Source: Tieghemiomyces parasiticus (taxonomy: Eukaryota; Kickxellomycota; Dimargaritomycetes; Dimargaritales; Dimargaritaceae). From it: a stretch of 46,748 bases of DNA. This document shows positions 44,148 to 46,748 of this stretch, one piece after another. The notes beneath the pieces are model-generated. The model did not search any database. It was given only the letters and a program-made list of their open reading frames with translations, and had not been told where the DNA came from. The translations under genes were made by a program, and so were the position numbers. Each line of letters opens with the position of its first letter. Positions within the stretch are counted from its first letter, which is position 1. The stretch spans positions 1-46,748 of the forward strand of contig JANBPT010000297.1 of the NCBI GenBank assembly GCA_027575765.1. The letters are read 5' to 3'.

Positions 44148-46748
44148 ATGCTGATTACCGCCTGTCGAGCTCTGCGCTCTGCCCGACTACCGGTTCCGGC
44201 CCGCCTACGAGCCCACCGCACGCTACCCTACCACCCGTCCGCAGCCACCTCCTGGACGAGCAGCTTGGGCCGCGTAGGGATATTACGTGGGATGGCCACC
44301 GAGACCGGCACGACCGACCCAGAGACGGTGCCGGGGGTTCATGTCCCGTCGTCTGGTCCTATGGGCTTCTTATCCGAAGGTAAGCCTCACCCGGGGGATT
44401 TGCGAACCGCCTAAGGCTCTAGGGTAATTCTTGGATAATATTGAAGTCCGCCTAGTCCACGTTGTATCTCTTTAGCCTGATATGAAGATTGATTAATTAC
44501 TTAACATACTATTATTTTTTTCAATTCGCTATTGTCTGACATTTGTATGCCAGATTTTCAGGGTCGGTCGCACACTTGCGGCGAGTTGCGAACCAGTGAC
44601 ATCGATAAGACCGTTCGTCTCTGCGGCTGGGTCCAGTATGTTAGGTAAGTTTACTCGGCTGCGCCGTTTAAAAAAATAGATTTGGCTCCGGTGCTTCGGG
44701 CGTATGTATTAAGCGAATACCGGAGGTTGATTAACAAGTACTGTCCATCTACTTTATTCTACGTATTATATTAACAACAGGAAGGCCACCTCCGACCTGC
44801 TCTTTTTAGGCATTCGTGACAAGCACGGGGTAACCCAGGCGGTCTACCAAGTCTCTGACCCCAGCACCACTCCGACGAGCGGAACGGTCACCCCAGAACA
44901 GTTCCAGGAAATTTTACGGCTAGCCCCGGAATCCGTCCTCTACATAACGGGTAAGGTCACACGTCGACCTGACTTCATGGTCAACAAGGTGAGTCACCAT
45001 TATGTATCCTCCACAAGGCCATAGCTGACATGAATCGCATCCGTTTGGCAGTACCTGTGTTTCCACGTCTCTTTGCTGGGCTCGCCACGGACCTCAAGTG
45101 CTATTATCTGATGCTCTACCTCCCGTCCATTACATCGTCTACGCCAGTCCATGTCCACGGGCGAGGTCGAAGTAACGGTCAACACCGCCAAGGTTCTGAA
45201 TGTGGCGCGCAATCTACCCTTCGCTCCAGATGACACCCGCGACTTGGTAAGTTAACCTCTCACTTGCTTTTTTGTCACAGATTCAGTCCGAGTTTTCGCC
45301 GTTCCGTCAGTGTACCGAGCCTCTGGCCCAGGATAACCCCTGTTGAATAATCTGCTACTTGATAATGTACCCTGTCTACTCTCCCTCCTCCCCCAGCCGA
45401 AAGAAGAAATTCGCTTGAAACACCGCCACGTCGACCTCCGCCGCCCGTCCCTGCAAAATAACTTGGCCCTGCGTTCTCAGATCTGCCATACCGTGCGCAA
45501 GTTCCTGATCGACGATGGTAGGTTACCATCAGGCTTGTCCACGATCACCACCGCGCCCATAGACCATCCCTGCCTGCGTCTTAAGTGGCACGTGTTGGTT
45601 AACTCATAGAAAATTTTGCCAATCATCCCTACACATTTTCCCAGAGAAATTTATGGAAGTGGAGACCCCAATCCTGTTCAAGTCGACTCCCGAGGGTGCC
45701 CGGGAGTACCTCGTCCCGACCCGGGCTAGGAATCGTTTCTTCGCCCTTCCTCAGAGCCCGCAGCAGGTAAGAGAGTCGAATGAGGATCATGGCCAGACCA
45801 ACGTGGGGTGTCTTAGGTAATATGTCTATGTAGCAGCCCTCCAACTCTCACTCAACTCGACCTTGGCCTTTCTGATGCGATATTCTCCCTCAACTCCGTA
45901 GTTCAAGCAACTACTTATGGTCGGCGGCGTCGACAAGTACTTCCAAATCGCGCGCTGCTTTCGGGACGAGGACGCTCGATCGGACCGGCAGCCCGAATTC
46001 ACGCAGGTAAATACGCGACATGTTTGTCAACTATGTTTACCGTTACAATTGTAATGGACACGGCCCATTGCGATGAACTGACATAATCTCTGTACCTGGC
46101 TACGTTTCCCCCCCCCCCACCCATCCCTTCTAGATCGATTTGGAAATGTCATTTGTAACAGAGCGCCACGTGATGGACCTAGTCGAGCGTATGGTGCAAC
46201 GTATCTGGCAGGCCGTCCGAGGCGTGAATATATTGGCTGCTGGTCCGCTACCCCGAATTACCTACCAGGACGCCATCGCGAAAGTAAGCCGAAGGCCATA
46301 ATACTACTTGGCATCGACGCACATGGGGCGCACTTCTCCCCCTTTAGTTCCACCATTCTGTACCAACAACTCACCCTTACGGGGAATGTCATGTTTTCTA
46401 TCACCACCAAATCCATTAGTACGGCTCCGATAAGCCCGATGTCCGGTTAGGGATGGAGGTAAGTATCCCTATATCTCGGTCTGATCAGTTTGAGACCCCA
46501 GCTATGCTGTTGCTTTAATTCGCAAGTCCTCGTCTCATATGAGCTGCTTCTTCCCGCCATTTAACGCCTACATATTGACATGTCCCTGACCCATCCTGTC
46601 AGATTCATCCGCTAACCGCTGAGACCGATGCGGCTGGAACCCAGCATGGGCCTCTGCTGCGGGAATACCTGATCATTCCGGGCCGAGGTCAAATCAAACG
46701 CAGGCAACTTGACCAGCTCAAGCAAGCCATCCAGGAGAGTCAACGCAA
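44148..46748 (+). CDS. MSD1: Mitochondrial aspartyl-tRNA synthetase, 5' part
   Basis: Ten exons are visible: 44148-44379, 44554-44644, 44781-44988, 45148-45246, 45397-45517, 45645-45766, 45902-46006, 46134-46283, 46420-46458 and 46603 to beyond the window. All nine introns are 127-174 bp. About 437 residues are encoded of an expected 600-700. An Arg-rich, acid-poor N-terminus ([20 protein letters not shown]) looks like a mitochondrial presequence. The anticodon-binding domain starts [20 protein letters not shown]. The catalytic domain shows motif 1 ([20 protein letters not shown]), [16 protein letters not shown], and motif 2 ([20 protein letters not shown]), then QIDLEMSF and [13 protein letters not shown]. 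The SPQQFKQLLM and GSDKPD signatures are those of bacterial-type AspRS, which charges mitochondrial tRNA-Asp in fungi. Exon 2 could start at either of two nearby AGs; 44554 is the only one that keeps the frame. Motif 3 is outside the window. Confidence 0.95.

Overview
The window is a piece of nuclear chromosome from a fungus. The coding sequence is GC-rich with mostly C-ending codons, and the introns are short (115-279 bp) GT...AG introns with GTAAGT-like donors. Fungal markers are a one-chain type I fatty acid synthase (beta and alpha halves fused), secreted GH5 exo-beta-1,3-glucanases for fungal wall glucan, and an Rtt106-type histone chaperone. A phosphorylase-kinase regulatory subunit, which to my knowledge the model yeasts lack, points by inference to an early-diverging (zygomycete-grade) lineage. 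I cannot name the species.

Layout. 1-90: last 29 codons of a GH5 exo-glucanase (+). 2543-4126: complete tandem paralogue (+) with a C-terminal 26-residue repeat tail. 4893-6344: alanine-glyoxylate aminotransferase (+, one intron). 6345-11103: long gap without a convincing gene. 11104-23196: intronless 4030-residue FAS (+). 23464-24344: AP-2 sigma adaptin (-, three introns, first exon only the ATG). 26010-29550: MSH2 (-, five introns). 30095-31861: METTL25/RRNAD1-type methyltransferase (+), divergent from MSH2. 32174-32443: small B12D/NDUFA4-like mitochondrial membrane protein (-). 32444-37213: second long gap. 37214-41768: phosphorylase b kinase alpha/beta-type regulatory subunit (+, one intron). 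42035-43567: RTT106-like histone chaperone (-). 44148-46748: 5' part of mitochondrial aspartyl-tRNA synthetase (+, ten exons seen, runs off the end).

These are mostly unrelated housekeeping genes rather than a pathway cluster: wall remodelling, glyoxylate/glycine metabolism, fatty acid synthesis, clathrin endocytosis, mismatch repair, mitochondrial translation, chromatin and glycogen control. Two intergenic regions look like shared divergent promoters (MSH2/METTL25-like and RTT106/AspRS). Three gene pairs converge tail to tail.

The most unusual item is the phosphorylase-kinase regulatory protein. Where animal alpha subunits have a poorly conserved regulatory stretch, just before the conserved RRR..DGALNRVP tail, this protein carries a recognisable FAM3/ILEI ('GG') domain. 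That combination is unknown to me and deserves checking.
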